Shown piece after piece: positions 28,257-36,847 of a stretch of DNA of 64,000 nt. The stretch is from Bradyrhizobium sp. 186. Its GTDB lineage: Bacteria; Pseudomonadota; Alphaproteobacteria; Rhizobiales; Xanthobacteraceae. Where the stretch lies: contig NZ_CP082164.1 in NCBI RefSeq assembly GCF_023101685.1, forward strand, positions 8,680,001 to 8,744,000. The letters run 5' to 3'. The translations under genes and the position numbers were made by a program. Each line of letters starts with the position of its first letter. Position 1 is the first letter of the stretch. Below the pieces are notes generated by a model that was given only the letters and a program-made list of their open reading frames with translations, ran no database searches and was not told the DNA's origin.

Positions 28257-29636
28257 CTAAGAAACGGCACCAGCTCCTGGTTCCAAGGGCTGCAGAACAA
28301 AGCCGAATGTCTTGGCACGTCGGTGCAAACTGTTGATCACTCGCGTACGGTAGCGTGTCTCGTAGGACGAGGCGCCGGGATCGACGTAGTCCATTCCGTG
28401 ACGGACAGCGTTGTAGAACAGGACTGCGATCTTGCGGGCCGTCGCGGTGACTGCCTTGGCCTTGCCGATGCGGGACGACAGTCTTCTATAGAAGGCGCCG
28501 AGCGCGGTGTCGGTGCGTCCGACGGTTACGGCAGCAAGGCGCAGAAGAGCTGCGGCCCGACCGCCGGACCGGCGCGTTCGTGACGAGAGCATTTTGCCCC
28601 CGGAGACCTTATTGCTCGGCGCCAACCCCAGCCAGGAAGTAAAATGCTTTGCACTTGGCCATGAGGTAAGGTCGTCACCGCATTCCGCGATCAGCTTCAG
28701 CGAGAGGTAAGGACCGAGGCCGTCGATGGTGGTGACGTCCTTTCCGAGCAGCCCAAACAACGACGCGCGGACGTCGAACGCCAGAGCGTTCGCTTGATCG
28801 GTTCGGTTCCGACGCCGCGAGACCGGCGGCGCTGATCCATGATCATGACCCCTATGGATAATGAGTTCCTTCAACACGGCTTCGATCTTGGCGTCGCAAG
28901 CAGATGCCTTCTCGTGGTAGGCGTCATAAAGCGCAAGTGCCTGCTCGAGCGCAAACAGATGCTCGGCGCGGTAGCTTCCGGTGAGCGCCTTCGCGATCGT
29001 CTCGGCGCTGGAGTGGCAGCTGTAATGGCGCAAGCACGCCAGCGTCTCAGGATCGCGCTCGCCGGCAAGGATCGCGCGGATGATACGCAGGCCGGTCGCA
29101 CCGGTGATGTCGGCGACGACGTGGTGCAGCTGAAGATTCATCTCCGTCAAGGCCTTCTGCATATGCTGGATGTGTGAGGCCGCGTACTCCAGCAGGCGCT
29201 CGCGCTGACGCACGTAGGCTCGCAGCTCGGCAATCTACCCTTTGGGCCGAAAGCTGGCCCGCAGCAACCCGAATGAATGGAGCCGCTGCAGCCATTGCGC
29301 ATCGCTGACATCGGTCTTGCGCCCCGGCACGTGCTTGGCATCGCGCGCGTTGACAAGAAACACGGTAAATCCCCGGGCATCGAGAAGCTCGCAAATCGGA
29401 ATCCAGTAGACGCTGGTCGATTCCATGACGACGGTCTCGACGCCGCATTCAGTAAACCAGTCGACCAGCCGATGCAGATCGGCCGTGAAGGTACCGAAGC
29501 TGCGGATTGGCTCCGGTGCGCGATCTGCCCTCACGGCAGCCATGTGCATAGTCGCTCCGACGTCGATGGCAGCCGCGTTCGGGTGCACCATCGGCATCTC
29601 ACCACCGTTCCTCGACTTCGATCTTTTGGGGGTCAT
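28257..29636 (-). pseudogene. IS110 recombinase with an in-frame TAG
   Basis: The ATG at 29636 follows AGGAGG by seven bases. The N-terminal RuvC-like DEDD domain shows AAIDVGATMHMAAV, VVMESTSVYWIPI, VNARDAKHVPGRKTDVSDAQ. A TAG at 29235-29237 interrupts after RASFRPKG. The same frame then continues IAELRAYVRQRERLLEYAAS and on to the C-terminal transposase_20 domain (TIDGLGPYLSLKLIAECGDD, FTSWLGLAP, KAVTATARKIAVLFYN). A CAG-to-TAG change explains it. The restored protein has about 459 residues. Without suppression the recombinase is split into two inactive parts. Confidence 0.85.
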
Positions 29637-29863
29637 CTCCAATCCTCCTGCTGACGCCGGCGGAAGGGCTGGGCTGCGCTATTGGTCAGATTCCTAAACG
29701 GGATCGCCGAATGGCGTCACCACTCTCAAGTGCGCAACAGCCCATGGACCAGGTTTTTTAACGGGGTTACGTGCCACCAAAATCGTATCGGCCGCTCCCT
29801 TCCGGCCGCAGTCTAGCAGCTACCCGTTTCTATCCCACAGGGGGCGCGCGGCGCCGCGCATAG
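29637..29863 (-). ncRNA. Candidate IS110 bridge-RNA region
   Basis: The non-coding 5' end of the IS110 element, between the element tip and the recombinase start. In IS110-group elements this end encodes a structured bridge RNA with target- and donor-binding loops. Length (about 227 bp) fits. I did not derive a fold or identify loops complementary to the OrfA target, so this is a positional call only. Confidence 0.35.
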
Positions 29864-29911
29864 TTTTTTAGAAGGCGCGCTCACCAAGGCGGGATTGCTG
29901 AGCGCAAAGCG

Positions 29912-30795
29912 ATGATCGACCGCGAGCACGATCTGTCGATCACCAGGCAGGCGGAGGTTTTGCAGATCAGCCGCGGCAGCGCTTATTATCTGCCGCGGCC
30001 GGTGCCGGACGCCGATCTCGCGATCATGCGGCGTCTCGACCGGCTGCATCTGGAGTTTCCCTTCGCCGGTTCGCGAATGCTGAGAGGCCTGCTGGCTGCC
30101 GAGGGGTGCAAGATCGGCCGCCGGCATGTAAGGACGCTGATGCGGCGGATGGGGATAGAGGCGCTCTATCGCCGTCCGCGCACCACCAGACCCGAGCCCG
30201 GCCACAAGATCCATCCATATCTGCTGCGCGGCATGGAGATCACGCGGCCGAACCAGGTCTGGGCGATGGACATCACCTACATCCCGATGGCGAGTGGCTT
30301 CGTCTATCTCGCGGCGGTGCTGGACTGGGCGACCCGCCGTGTTCTGTCATGGCGGCTGTCGATCACCATGGAAGCAGCCTTCTGCGTCGAGACGCTGGAG
30401 GACGCCTTGGCTCGTCACGGCAAGCCGGACATCTTCAACACGGATCAGGGCGCGCAGTTCACCGGACAGGCTTTTACCGGCGTGCTCGCCGACAACGGCA
30501 TCGCGATCAGCATGGACGGCAAGGGCGCATAGCGGGACAACGTGTTCGTCGAACGGCTCTGGCGCAGCATCAAATACGAGGAGGTGTACCTGCGGGCCTA
30601 TGACAGCGTCGGCGAGGCGCGCAGCTCGATCGGCCGATATCTCGACTTCTACAACAGCAGGCGTCCCCATTCGAGCCTTGACGGCAGCACGCCGGATCAA
30701 GCCTACTTCGCCCCGCTGCCATTCCGCATGGCAGCCTACCCCCGGCAGACGCTCCACTTATCGACGCGGAAACTCTGTTCAGACAACCGGGACCA
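29912..30795 (+). pseudogene. IS3 OrfB integrase with an in-frame TAG
   Basis: OrfB starts ATGATCGACC at 29912 and carries the HTH_21 region (SRGSAYYLPRPV, FPFAGSRMLRGLL) and rve integrase core: WAMDITYIPMASGFVYLAAV with the first catalytic Asp, FNTDQGAQFTGQAFTGVL with the second. At 30530-30532 a TAG replaces the tryptophan expected in KGAWRDNVFVERLW. The frame then continues with RDNVFVERLWRSIKYEEVYL containing the catalytic Glu, and DFYNSRRPHSSLDG. TGG to TAG is a single change. The frame stays open to 30823, past the proposed right repeat. Confidence 0.85.
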
Positions 30796-30903
30796 GCGCT
30801 CCATCTCAATCTCTCCTTGCTGAACGTTCTAAGATATATCACTCCTGGAGATAAGGGCCAACTCTGGCTATCCTAGCCCGACCTCAAGGAAATTCAGTGG
30901 CGG

Positions 30904-32250
30904 TCATCGACTGCTTTGCGCGAACCGATTAAGTGGCCGCTTGAGTCCGAGATTCTCTCTTAATGTTTGTCCAGAGTACGTGGACCTGAATTTACCTCGC
31001 TTGCGCAATTCCGGGATGACGAGTTCAACAAAGTCCTTGAGCTCGCCTGGAACAGTTGCTGGTAGCACGTTGAATCCGTCAGCAGCACGCTGGTCAAATC
31101 TATCGACCATGGCGTTGGCGATTTCGTCCGGCGTTCCAACAATCATGAGATGGCCCCGGCTGTCCGATACGAAGCGGATCAGTTGTCTCCAAGTGAATTT
31201 CTGGCGTACGGCCAGATCGAGGAGCGTCTTCTGACGACTCTGGATAAAGTTCGTCCGCGGTAATGATTCAGGTACTAATGAGTCGAGGTCCATCGAACGG
31301 ATATCAGTGACAAATCCCAGCCAACGATCGGCGGTCCCAATTTGAACGTCAATGTGAGTATACGATTGTAGCCTTTGGAGCTTGGCGGAGGCTTCTTCCT
31401 TGGTCCTCCCAACAATCGGAACAATGCCAGGCATAATTAGAACCTGATCGTCCGTCCGCCCAAGTGCGCGTGCCTTCTCTTTGAGAGTTGCGTAGTATCG
31501 TTTACCGCTTTCCAAACACGGTTCAGCGGTAAACACTACCTCGGCCAGCGCTGCAGCGAACCGTATTCCGGACTCCGATGCGCCCGCCTGAACCAACACG
31601 GGATGTCCTTGAGGCGGCCGTGCGATGTTCAGCGGGCCTCTGACTGAAAGGTAGTCCCCTCGGTGATTGAGCAGATGCAGCTTCGTCGTGTCGACAAAAA
31701 TACCTGTTTCCTTGTCGCGAACAAACGCATCGTCTTCCCACGTATCCCAAAGCCCCTTGACAACTTCTACAAATTCTTTCGCTCGGGTATAGCGCGTGTC
31801 GTGATCTGGAAGCTCTTCTTCGCCGAAATTTGGGGCCTCGTACTTATTTCCCGAGGTGACAATATTCCAGGCCGCCCGTCCGAGCGAGAGGTGATCAAGT
31901 GAGGCGAGCATCCGTGCAAGGTGATATGGCTGGTGGTAAGTCGTTGTCGCTGTCGCTACAAGGCCGATGTCCCGCGTTCTCGATGAAAGTGCCGACAGAA
32001 GTGTGATTGGCTCGAACGTGTCGTTTCGGCTCACACGCGCAATATTCGCGTTATCTTGTTCTACAACGCTAGGGCTGTCGGGGATAAACACGAAGTGAAA
32101 TGCCGCAGCTTCGGCAAGTGCTGCTAGGTGAGCATAGTGGTTGACATCAACTCCACCATCGGCAGGCACGCTCGGATCTCGCCATGCACCTTCGTTATAT
32201 CCCGCCTGAATCAGGTATAATCCGAGCGTCAGTTCACCATTGCGCTGCAT
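30904..32250 (-). CDS. Flavin-dependent monooxygenase, NtaA/SnaA/DszA class (luciferase-like)
   Basis: 448 residues from the ATG at 32250, with TGGAG seven bases upstream. Bacterial-luciferase fold of the NtaA/SnaA/DszA branch: LGLYLIQAGYNEGAWRDPSV, HYAHLAALAEAAAFHFVFIP, LSSRTRDIGLVATATTTYHQ, then LDHLSLGRAAWNIVTS and the NFGEEELPDHDTRYTRAKEF block. Members use FMNH2 supplied by a separate reductase to oxidise sulfonates, EDTA-type chelators or other organosulfur and amine compounds. No flavin reductase is visible nearby. It is intact and separated from the IS3 element by about 110 bp. Substrate unknown. Confidence 0.9.
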   Translation of the reverse strand: MQRNGELTLGLYLIQAGYNEGAWRDPSVPADGGVDVNHYAHLAALAEAAAFHFVFIPDSPSVVEQDNANIARVSRNDTFEPITLLSALSSRTRDIGLVATATTTYHQPYHLARMLASLDHLSLGRAAWNIVTSGNKYEAPNFGEEELPDHDTRYTRAKEFVEVVKGLWDTWEDDAFVRDKETGIFVDTTKLHLLNHRGDYLSVRGPLNIARPPQGHPVLVQAGASESGIRFAAALAEVVFTAEPCLESGKRYYATLKEKARALGRTDDQVLIMPGIVPIVGRTKEEASAKLQRLQSYTHIDVQIGTADRWLGFVTDIRSMDLDSLVPESLPRTNFIQSRQKTLLDLAVRQKFTWRQLIRFVSDSRGHLMIVGTPDEIANAMVDRFDQRAADGFNVLPATVPGELKDFVELVIPELRKRGKFRSTYSGQTLRENLGLKRPLNRFAQSSR

Positions 32251-32859
32251 GTCGTGTCTCCAGTTGAATTGGACTAACTAGCGCACCATGTTCGATCGGT
32301 AGTCCTCGTCTTTGAACAGAACAGATGCCTTACTCGTTCGCTTTTCGTAATGCTTGACGGTCTCGTCGATTGAGCCGCAAATGGTTGCCGCGCTTGCCGG
32401 TTTTTGTGAGATCCAGAGGATCCTAACGCGCGCCGCCTGAGAAACATTCGTGCACCATCGCGGCCAAAGATTTTCGGCAGCCTAACGGGCCTTCCCGAGA
32501 CACTCGCTGGCTGTCGCCGCAGGTCACTTAGCCGGCACCGAAGTATATCGACCGATAAGTGACATGCTTGCGCTATGTAGATCAATTACTAGCAATGGTA
32601 GTTGATCGCACTGCACGTTCGGGGGGGGTCCGTGTAGCACGGCTCGATGTTGATTCGAGCTCTGGTCGCACAAACTAAAGAAATGCTGATTTCGGAATAG
32701 CTGGTCGGAGTCGACTGAGCTGACGCGTGCTTACCGTTTAGAGTATTCACCGACGGCTTCTGCGATAATCATCTGCGAAGTGGTTCGCGCGCTCAAATGG
32801 ACATGAGCACGGTGCGTCGGTGCGCTCGAGCCCGGATCGTGCGAAAATGCACGATCACG
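32251..32859. other. Intergenic stretch, 0.6 kb
   Basis: Upstream of the monooxygenase gene, so it should contain its promoter. No gene recognised. A GGGGGGG run lies near 32621. Confidence 0.4.
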
Positions 32860-33080
32860 ATCACTCCCCTAGGTCGCGGTGTAGCTGTAGATCACCGCAT
32901 TCACCGGCTAGAGCCAAACTGGTCAGTAGGTGATCGTCGGAAAGCTGCGGATGGATCATTGCTCGGCTTGGTGGTGGTTCCAAGGTTATGTAGCAAGCAC
33001 GCTGGCGGCCATATGCTGTTTGAGCAGGATCGCGCGGCGATACGAACGATGACGCTTTCCATGGGAAGCTCGGTCCCGCT
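32860..33080 (-). pseudogene. IS256-family transposase relic (3' end)
   Basis: Nucleotide similarity to the left end of the IS256 element at 45040-45260 is obvious in the same order: a GTGTAGCTG block, CACCG...TTC...CCGGC, then GTAGC(A/G)(A/G)GCACGCTGG and GAGCAGGATCGCGC. Translation on the minus strand gives QRACYITLE, matching QRARYMTLE of the intact copy, and LSDD. It is heavily mutated and lacks the rest of the gene. It shows an older IS256 insertion of the same type. Confidence 0.75.
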
Positions 33081-33122
33081 TGATCAGAGGGATTTTGCAA
33101 CCCGTCTTTCAAGCAGCATGAG

Positions 33123-33344
33123 GTGGTGGTGGAAGCGAGCGCCAACAGCATGGCCGTGTCACGCACCTATGCCGCAGACCTGGTCTTTTTCAACGTTCGG
33201 GCCGCTCACCAATTGCCGGATGATGTGCGAGCGTCGATCGGTCCACCCTTTCGTAAGCTTGACCGGCTGGCGGAAGACTCGGTCCTGCTCGCGCCCTTAG
33301 GAGATTTGATGAGGATCACCGTCAGCGAGACTTCAGGAGGCTAA
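33123..33344 (+). pseudogene. Unidentified gene fragment
   Basis: A 73-codon open end whose translation (SRTYAADLVFFNVRAAHQLP, then LAEDSVLLAPLGDLMRITVS) looks like the C-terminus of a genuine protein, directly after the IS256 relic, with no start region. It is probably the 3' remnant of a gene cut by that element. Family not recognised. Confidence 0.3.
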
Positions 33345-34043
33345 AGCCGACTTGCTGCTATCGTGAACGGCAACGAGGCTTCTCAACTCCTCGCCGGTTA
33401 GCCAAACAAGCAGATCGTGATCAATGATGTTCTCCTCTACCAGATGTAGTATCGAACCGCCGTGTTCATAGTGGGCATGTCCGTATTGTGCAAGAACGCC
33501 CTTCTCGAGCAGCCAGCGCTCTGCAAGTCCACATACGAAGTCGGGAGACCACATGGCAAATGAAGCGCCGCGCAGTATTGCAGCCATGATGGTGGGTATG
33601 CCTTGACGCCTAAAGTCGCTGCGCAGCCAAAAATCTCCATGGTAAGCTACTTTCCCAGTAATCTTCTTTGCGGTTGGCGCAGCGCAAGTACAACGGTCCT
33701 GAGGATGTGCATGTACGGCTGGATCGGCGTAGAACGCCCTCAGAGATTCAAGATGCTCTGCAAAGTTACTGTGCGAAAGGTCATAAAGTCGAGCAGCCTG
33801 TACGAGCGCAATCTGCTTGTCATTGTCGACGCCCACCATCCAATATCCCTCACCCGATTTGATCGGCGAACGATCTGGCCGAAAGTTTGGATATGTCGGT
33901 TTCTTTGTTGGAAGGACCCGTGTGATCGAGACGTATTCATTGAAATCAAATCCTATCGAAAGCTTGATGCCTTTTTGGGCGGCGGCATCGTCATATACCC
34001 GAAGGAATCGCGAGACTTGCAACGGATTAACTACGGATTTCAT
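33333..34043 (-). CDS. Conserved hypothetical protein, possible GNAT-like fold
   Basis: 236 residues from the ATG at 34043, with GAGGGG five bases upstream. The middle (YWMVGVDNDKQIALVQAARL) and the block ITGKVAYHGDFWLRSDFRRQ followed by GIPTIMAAILRGASFAMW resemble the strand-helix order and R-R-x-G/A acetyl-CoA loop of GNAT acetyltransferases, but the match is loose. The N-terminal 60 residues include FLRVYDDAAAQKGIKLSIGF. No signal peptide or membrane helix. It may belong to the cluster to its right (crotonase, CoA-transferase), though 590 bp separate them. Function not known. Confidence 0.65.
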   Translation of the reverse strand: MKSVVNPLQVSRFLRVYDDAAAQKGIKLSIGFDFNEYVSITRVLPTKKPTYPNFRPDRSPIKSGEGYWMVGVDNDKQIALVQAARLYDLSHSNFAEHLESLRAFYADPAVHAHPQDRCTCAAPTAKKITGKVAYHGDFWLRSDFRRQGIPTIMAAILRGASFAMWSPDFVCGLAERWLLEKGVLAQYGHAHYEHGGSILHLVEENIIDHDLLVWLTGEELRSLVAVHDSSKSALAS

Positions 34044-34636
34044 TGCTGCCCCTCGTTTCTGATCTGATGAATGCGTGTAGCCTCGACAACTCATCCAGCT
34101 CGCGTGTACAGCACAACCAATGAGCCAACGGTACTACCTATCCTGATGAGAGATGCGTGGTTCGCAATTGATGAGGCCATTCGCAAATGATTAGTCTTGC
34201 GGCGGCAAAACGTTCTCGAGCGACACCGGATCAATAGGAGCTGCGGCCTGCGGCAAAGCACATTGACCAAGCCGACGCGAGGAGCTGCAGTCCCTCGATG
34301 GCGAGCTAAGGCCGAGGGAGCGACATGGTCAAGTCGCACAAATTGCTCGAGAGCAACTCCCCAACAGAAGAACGCTTCGGCTCAACCCGTGCCTTTCCCG
34401 CACGGTCGGATACTTTATCCAGCCATCCTGCTTATCTTTCAATCTGCATTCTTGCAGGGGGCACGGCGAGACTGGTTGAGCTGAGTTACCAAGAATGCCA
34501 TCGCTGCCGATGAAAATCCCGGCCGCTCGCTAGACTCACCGACTCGTCGACGAGCTGATATCAGCGGATCGGCACGGCCCGGAAAATTGCCTCATTGAGC
34601 GGCGCGGATCGGCTAGGCTGGTAGGGCAAGGAACTG
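34044..34636. other. Intergenic stretch, 0.59 kb
   Basis: Between the conserved hypothetical gene and the end of the crotonase gene. No gene or clear regulatory site recognised. Confidence 0.4.
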
Positions 34637-35527
34637 TCATTTGTACTCTCGTTCCGTCCACCATGGAAAAAAATCCGGCATGTCGGCCGACACCTTGTCT
34701 CTGAAAACTGCGGGCCGCTTCTCCAAGAATGCCATCACACCTTCCTTGGCATCGGCGGAACGCCCGCGCGTATACATACCGCGGCTTTCGATCTTGTGGG
34801 CTTCCATCGGGTCATCTGCACCCAGCATGCGCCACATCAACTGCCGGATTAGCGCAACAGATACGGATGAGGTCTTGTCGACGATTTCGCGAGCGAGCTC
34901 ACGCGCGGTGGGAAGCAGTTGATCTGGCGGCACAACTTTGCTAACTAGCCGACCGGCAAGCGCTTCCTGCGCCGGAAATACCCGCCCGCTGAGAGACCAC
35001 TCCAGCGCCTGTGCGATGCCGACGACGCGCGGCAGGAACCAGCTCGAAGCTCCCTCCGGAACGAGGCCACGCTGCGAGAACACGAACCCAAAGCGCGCGG
35101 CTTCAGAAGCGATGCGGATGTCCATCGCGAGCTGCATGGTCGCGCCCATGCCGACCGCCGGCCCATTCACGGCGGCGATGACGGGCTTCAGACACTTGAA
35201 GATCCGCATCGCGATCTTTCCACCGCCGTCGCTGACCTTCGGATCGCTGTAATCCACTGCGCCATCGGGCAGTCGTTTAACTGGTCCACGCCGCGTGTCG
35301 CGGTCAAATGTGTCGCCGCCCGAAGATAGATCGGCGCCGGCACAGAAGGCTCGTCCTTCGCCAGTCACGATAATGGCGCAGACATCATTGTTCTTATCTG
35401 CTCGATCAAAAGCGTCGACGATCTCGCGCTCCATGGTTGCGGTACAGGCGTTGAGCTTCTCCGGCCGATTTAGGGTTATCGTAAGGATTTGCTCCGCAAT
35501 GTCATATTTGATGGTCTGGTACGCCAT
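34637..35527 (-). CDS. Enoyl-CoA hydratase/isomerase (crotonase) family protein
   Basis: 296 residues from the ATG at 35527, with AAAGGA five bases upstream. Crotonase signatures: ITLNRPEKLNACTATMEREI, the oxyanion block GEGRAFCAGADLSSGG, and PVIAAVNGPAVGMGATMQLA. A catalytic-type Glu lies in RGLVPEGASSWFLPRVVG. It acts on acyl-CoA thioesters in the cytoplasm by hydration, isomerisation or related chemistry. It lies 40 bp after the broken EctB-like gene and shares its strand with the two-domain CoA-transferase, so an acyl-CoA made by the latter is the likely substrate. Intact. Confidence 0.9.
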   Translation of the reverse strand: MAYQTIKYDIAEQILTITLNRPEKLNACTATMEREIVDAFDRADKNNDVCAIIVTGEGRAFCAGADLSSGGDTFDRDTRRGPVKRLPDGAVDYSDPKVSDGGGKIAMRIFKCLKPVIAAVNGPAVGMGATMQLAMDIRIASEAARFGFVFSQRGLVPEGASSWFLPRVVGIAQALEWSLSGRVFPAQEALAGRLVSKVVPPDQLLPTARELAREIVDKTSSVSVALIRQLMWRMLGADDPMEAHKIESRGMYTRGRSADAKEGVMAFLEKRPAVFRDKVSADMPDFFPWWTEREYK

Positions 35528-35567
35528 GGTGTTCCTTTCAGATACTTGAATTAATTGGGCGGTTCGC

Positions 35568-36348
35568 TCACTCGATCCCAGTCTGCTTCAGCGCTACGGC
35601 CAAGGCTTCCTCAAATATTTCAAGGCCCTGATTTAGGGTGTCATGATCAATCGTGAGTGCTGGCAAGAACTTTATGACCTGATCGATTGGCCCGCATCGT
35701 TCGATGATCAGTCCTCTCTCAAAGGCCTTGCGCGCCGTGGTTGCTGCAGCCTCAGTCCTTCGGCAATCAAAGCCCACCGCCATGCCTCGCCCTCGAACGG
35801 CAAAACTGTTTCCATACTCTGATGCAATGGCTTGTGGACGTACGAAAGAACCGATTGCCGCTCGCGGCAACCGCTCCTAAGCTCATGCCATGATATCCAT
35901 GCGTGAATGAAATATTGCTCTGACGCCCCGTGACCTTGCGTGAAAGCTTCAGAGCTGCCTCAATAGCATTAGCACCTGCCGGCCCTGAGAATTGGAATCG
36001 GTAGCTCAGATTCCGCTCTCGACGTATGAGTGAGCTGAACGTCTCCATGAAGCCGAGCTTTGCCGGAGTGGCCATGTCAAGCCCGTGGACAATGGCATCC
36101 GACGCAAAATACTCAGTAATGTCAGCTTTGATCTGATGATTTTTATGGCCGCAGTTCAATGCTCCAGCACCGGACAGGAAGTCAATTGCCTTTCGACCAT
36201 ACTCCGTTAAGATAACGGAGCCGCGCGCTCGACTAAAAATAGCCGGAAACGAACGTGAGTATGATCGGACGGTTGACTTGAGGACTTCGAAGGCTTGCAT
36301 CTTACGGGGCTCGCCAATGACTTCATGCACGATCGTCTCCTCCACCAA
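35568..36348 (-). pseudogene. EctB-like diaminobutyrate aminotransferase with internal deletion
   Basis: The N-terminal 165 residues follow diaminobutyrate--2-oxoglutarate aminotransferase closely: VRSYSRSFPAIFSRARGSVI, DFLSGAGALNCGHKNHQIKA, then IVHGLDMATPAKLGFMETF, FSGPAGANAIEAALKLSRKV and FTHGYHGMSLGAVAASGN. At about 35860 the sequence jumps, in another frame, to the C-terminus: SFAVRGRGMAVGFDCRRTEA, FERGLIIERCGPIDQVIKFL, LTIDHDTLNQGLEIFEEAL. Roughly 160 residues are missing, including the PLP lysine, so it cannot be active. Its relatives make diaminobutyrate from aspartate semialdehyde for ectoine and siderophores. Confidence 0.85.
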
Positions 36349-36359
36349 CCTCAGACGTA

Positions 36360-36569
36360 TCAGCTTGCGCGAGCTGTGGACTTAGCGAGCGGCACGTGCC
36401 GCGCGTCTCGGCGCGGCCTTCCCCGCGTGCTCTCCCAGAAGGCCCACTCACTTACCGGATAACCGGGAACGACGGACCTACTAGGATTCGTGGGTTGTGA
36501 CTCAAAGAGCCACGCATATCCCTGCCATTCAGGTGGAGGGCCAATGATGTCCTCAAGTTCGGTACTCAT
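36360..36569 (-). CDS. Tiny ORF, unknown
   Basis: 69 codons starting MSTELEDIIGPPPEWQGYAW. The ATG directly follows the TGA of the preceding small ORF (TGAATG), and the EctB-like frame starts 11 bp after its stop. The first 45 residues look protein-like (aromatic-rich); the basic tail does not. It may be a real small protein of the CoA-transferase operon or a remnant of a longer gene. Unidentified. Confidence 0.35.
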   Translation of the reverse strand: MSTELEDIIGPPPEWQGYAWLFESQPTNPSRSVVPGYPVSEWAFWESTRGRPRRDARHVPLAKSTARAS

Positions 36570-36788
36570 TCATGTCTCGCAAAGCGGCTTCCGTTCTGGG
36601 TTAGCAATGGGATGCGAAGCTGGGTAAGCTATCACGCAGTCGTCACTGGAAGGCGATCGCAATGCCATGTAGTTCCACAGCTTGCTGAGATAATTAAAAA
36701 CGCCGCGCCACTGCTTTGCCGTGAGGTATGGATGACCAAGGCCAAAGGCCGCGGTGCTGAGCGGCTGATCCGTCAAGTTCGAGTGCAA
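36570..36788 (-). CDS. Tiny ORF, unknown
   Basis: 72 codons lying 59 bp after the CoA-transferase stop, same strand, abutting the next small ORF (TGAATG). A plausible protein segment is YLTAKQWRGVFNYLSKLWNY. No family recognised; its reality rests only on tight packing in the operon. Confidence 0.3.
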   Translation of the reverse strand: MHSNLTDQPLSTAAFGLGHPYLTAKQWRGVFNYLSKLWNYMALRSPSSDDCVIAYPASHPIANPERKPLCET

Positions 36789-36847
36789 TCGAGCCGTAGC
36801 ACGGATCTAGCAGTCTGACGCCACCTTCTAGGTCTTCGCGAGCTACC

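Larger units (their letters stand above)
28256..29863 (-). mobile_element. IS110-family element inserted in IS3 orfA
   Basis: The OrfA sequence GAT-TTT-TTA should hold six T. The left junction keeps two (28254-28255) and the right has six (29864-29869), eight in all, which fits duplication of a TT core dinucleotide and insertion of about 1608 bp. There are no terminal inverted repeats, as usual for this family. It encodes a DEDD recombinase on the minus strand whose gene carries an in-frame TAG. The 5' non-coding end is about 220 bp; the 3' end is only one base past the stop codon. Confidence 0.82.
27997..29915 (+). pseudogene. IS3 OrfA, split by the IS110 insertion
   Basis: Starts at the ATG at 27997 after AGGAGCGACG. 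The first 86 codons give the OrfA helix-turn-helix (HTPVFKAKVALAAVKGDRTI, AQLAEQFDVHPNQITAWKAQ) and the start of the leucine-zipper region (LHAKIGELTLEND). The coding sequence breaks at 28255 and resumes at 29866 with FLEGALTKAGLLSAKR and a TGA at 29913-29915. The two parts rejoin exactly in frame when the insert is removed. Normally OrfA and OrfB are fused by -1 frameshifting to make the active transposase. Confidence 0.85.
27888..30795 (+). mobile_element. IS3-family element interrupted by an IS110-family element
   Basis: OrfA and OrfB of an IS3 element overlap by ATGA at 29912-29915, but OrfA is split by a 1.6-kb insertion. Imperfect terminal inverted repeats are proposed from CGGTTG...ACAGAG...CCGCG at about 27895-27925 and its reverse complement at about 30765-30790; a subterminal TAAGTGGAG pair (27940 and 30752) supports the pairing. 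Ends are accurate only to a few tens of bases and no direct repeat was confirmed. Without the insert the element is about 1.3 kb, the usual IS3 size. OrfB also has a nonsense codon. Confidence 0.75.

Noticed and set aside
2388..30532. Hypothesis that TAG is recoded as an amino acid in this organism
   Set aside because: Three genes have in-frame TAG, but others (for example the IS110 frame at 28257) end normally in TAG, replaced residues differ (Gln, Trp), and two of the genes have other lesions or are transposases under no constraint.
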